DNA of 42,174 nucleotides. Source: Geminocystis sp050753365 (lineage in GTDB: Bacteria; Cyanobacteriota; Cyanobacteriia; Cyanobacteriales; Cyanobacteriaceae). Each line of letters opens with the position of its first letter. The first letter of the stretch is position 1. Below are positions 40,854 to 42,174 of the stretch, piece by piece. The notes beneath the pieces are model-generated. The model did not search any database. It had not been told where the DNA came from and worked only from the letters and a program-made list of their open reading frames with translations. The position numbers and the translations under genes were made by a program. The stretch is from the NCBI RefSeq assembly GCF_050753365.1, contig NZ_JBLZFY010000031.1, positions 1-42,174 of the forward strand, read 5' to 3'.

Positions 40854-40877
40854 GATTGCTTCGTGCCTCGCAATGAC
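40854..40877 (-). repeat. Copy of the GATTGCTTCG...CGCAATGAC repeat after the Uma2 gene
   Basis: GATTGCTTCGTGCCTCGCAA then TGAC, 20 bp past the Uma2 stop codon. It is the reverse complement of the copies at 11100 and 29727. Confidence 0.85.
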
Positions 40878-40913
40878 GAAAATAGAAAAAATAACTAATA
40901 ATTCTCAATTCAT

Positions 40914-41014
40914 GGGATTTACGCACCTCTAATGAAATGATATTCTGTCATTCCGAGAGTAGCGAAGGAATCTCAACCCCTTGATTTTTGGTACATATGT
41001 CTAACTTCTCATTT
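40914..41014 (+). repeat. Dispersed ~95-bp repeat, copy 2, overlapping the end of the AI-2E gene
   Basis: GGGATTTACGCACCTCTAAT, then GATATTCTGTCATTCCGAGA, then GTAGCGAAGGAATCTCAAC and CCTTGATTTTTGG. On the minus strand its right-hand part encodes the last 20 or so residues and stop of the AI-2E family protein. Confidence 0.8.
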
Positions 41015-42069
41015 ATTTGTTTGGGTTTTAAGTATAAATTTTCTAAGACAACTCCTGCACCTGCCACCCAAGGGGGGGCGATTAATGCCCCAAGAATGCC
41101 TAATACTTGCACTCCTCCTAATACTGCTAATAGTTGGTATAGGGGTTGTATTTTAACACTTGAACCCACTAAAAGAGGATCGAGTACATAGGTTTCTACA
41201 TTTTGAATGATGACAAAAAGCAGTAATACCCACCAAAACGTCCAGCCTCCTGATGCGATCGCAACTATCAAGGCGGGAATTGAGCCTAAAACGGGTCCAA
41301 AAAAGGGAATTAAGTTGGTAAAACCTGCAATAACGCCTAATCCCAAAGCAAATTCCGTGATACCGATAAATTTTAAGCCGATGGTAATGGCTACTCCTAA
41401 AATCAAGGAAACAAGAATCCTACCCTGTATATATTTTCCCATTCGATCGCTCACGATAGGGAATTGAGCTTCTAAACGAGCATCCCAAGGGGAAGGAAAA
41501 AGGCTCACAAAATCTTTGATTAATTTAGTTGAACCTGCTAACATATACCCTGAAAAGATGATGGAGAGAAGGACGTTTAACACTCCTCCCACAATACCTT
41601 TAGTAACACCTAAAGAACTTACAATCAATTTTTGACTCCATTTTACAGCCCATGCCGTTAAGCCTTGTAAATCTAACCATTGATCAATTAAGTTTAAGGC
41701 TTTTGGTTCGGTAATACCAAAACGAATGATTAAAGATTGGGCTAAAGTTGTGATGATGTCTAAATAAGTAGGTAATTTTTGTAATAATCTTTGAATTTGA
41801 GTAATTACAGTTGGTCCGATAATTAATCCTGCTTCGGTAATTATCAGCAAAATTAATAAATAGGCTAATATCACCCCTAACCATCGAGGAATCCGCATTT
41901 TTTCCCCTATATCGACTATGGGGGCTAAAGTTGCCGCTAACACCGAAGAAATCATCAAAATTACCAACAAACTTCTAAGTTGCCATAGCAAAATTATTAG
42001 CAAGATAGTGACGCTTACTAATGCAATAGTACCCACAGAAATGGAGATCGATCGTTTTAATTCGTTCAT
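40948..42069 (-). CDS. AI-2E family transporter (PerM-like)
   Basis: A 373-residue membrane protein with about eight hydrophobic segments. The beginning (SISISVGTIALVSVTILLIILLWQLRSLLVIL), the central amphipathic part, and the block GVIAGFTNLIPFFGPVLGSIPALIVA with VLDPLLVGSSVKIQPLYQLLAVLGG are characteristic of the AI-2E/UPF0118 family, whose members export quorum signals or act as ion/Na+ antiporters; the substrate of the cyanobacterial members is not established. The last residues (about KLDICTKNQGVEIPSLLSE) come from the ~95-bp dispersed repeat at 40914-41014, so the native C-terminus was probably replaced. The start at 42069 gives MNELKRSI. Confidence 0.9.
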   Translation of the reverse strand: MNELKRSISISVGTIALVSVTILLIILLWQLRSLLVILMISSVLAATLAPIVDIGEKMRIPRWLGVILAYLLILLIITEAGLIIGPTVITQIQRLLQKLPTYLDIITTLAQSLIIRFGITEPKALNLIDQWLDLQGLTAWAVKWSQKLIVSSLGVTKGIVGGVLNVLLSIIFSGYMLAGSTKLIKDFVSLFPSPWDARLEAQFPIVSDRMGKYIQGRILVSLILGVAITIGLKFIGITEFALGLGVIAGFTNLIPFFGPVLGSIPALIVAIASGGWTFWWVLLLFVIIQNVETYVLDPLLVGSSVKIQPLYQLLAVLGGVQVLGILGALIAPPWVAGAGVVLENLYLKPKQINEKLDICTKNQGVEIPSLLSE

Positions 42070-42174
42070 GTATAGCTAGGGATGATGAAAAAGTATTTTG
42101 AGGGGGTAGGTATCACCTGAGTTCGATATAAAATGATGAAGATAAGAGGGGGAAGAGGGGGAAGAGGGGGAAGA
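42070..42174. repeat. Closing repeat region
   Basis: GATGAAAAAGTATTTTGAGG (42083-42102) is a further copy of the dispersed motif seen near 4669 and 33289. It is followed, from about 42131, by GATAAGAGGGGGAAGAGGGG units: a purine-rich tandem array running off the end of the window. The promoter of the AI-2E gene should lie here; no gene is visible. Confidence 0.6.

Noticed and set aside
1..42174. tRNA or other structural RNA genes
   Set aside because: I saw no T-arm consensus or cloverleaf-like arrangement in any intergenic gap. A covariance-model scan would be decisive.

Overview
The window looks like chromosomal DNA from a low-GC unicellular cyanobacterium, of the Geminocystis/Cyanobacterium/Synechocystis kind; the exact genus is inference. 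Supporting signs are a Ycf39-type photosystem II assembly factor, a DevBCA-type exporter, cofH, cyanobacterial conserved hypotheticals (DUF2854, a Tat-signal caspase-fold protein), roughly 90 copies of the HIP1 core CGATCG by hand count, and heptamer tandem repeats in most intergenic gaps. I see no rRNA, tRNA, CRISPR array, transposase gene or prophage gene. Most of the window is ordinary housekeeping sequence in short, mostly monocistronic units on both strands.

Layout. 0-7 kb: ycf39, sufS, a DUF2854 protein, an MIF/tautomerase-like protein, an ABC-2 permease, a GAF-like histidine kinase, and a RibD-C reductase on the minus strand. 7-12.6 kb: a decayed brnT next to an intact brnA, argB, a small unknown, a metF-like gene, ureD, and a GT2-GtrA glycosyltransferase. 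12.7-20 kb: a secreted caspase-fold protein whose catalytic His/Cys pair reads Tyr/Ser, then devB-devC-devA. The ATPase gene devA is separated from devBC by about 1.5 kb carrying two toxin-antitoxin modules: a TumE-like pair on the minus strand, and a DUF2281/VapC pair whose toxin is frameshifted.

20-31 kb: a class A penicillin-binding protein, a close larE-DUF39 pair, an MFS transporter divergent from an ArsR regulator, rpiA, an Mla/TGD-type lipid transport pair (MCE protein and ATPase), and cofH. 31-36 kb: gyrB, then a DUF433/DUF5615 toxin-antitoxin module lying between two identical 114-bp copies of the 3' end of hicA, next to hicB-hicA, then a small membrane protein and an AEC transporter. 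36-42 kb: murB and murC, a TPR protein, a hendecad-repeat coiled-coil membrane protein, a Uma2 nuclease, and an AI-2E family transporter whose C-terminus is encoded by an interspersed repeat.

The most unusual aspects are the pseudo-orthocaspase, the larE-DUF39 sulfur pair, the toxin-antitoxin modules in different states of decay (one splitting an exporter operon, one bracketed by a perfect direct repeat), and several families of short non-coding repeats. These repeats include a two-hairpin element of about 69 bp in four copies and a MITE-like element of about 130 bp with imperfect terminal inverted repeats. Nothing here proves a wholly new defence or metabolic system; the larE-DUF39 pair and the coiled-coil/Uma2 cassette are the best places to look.
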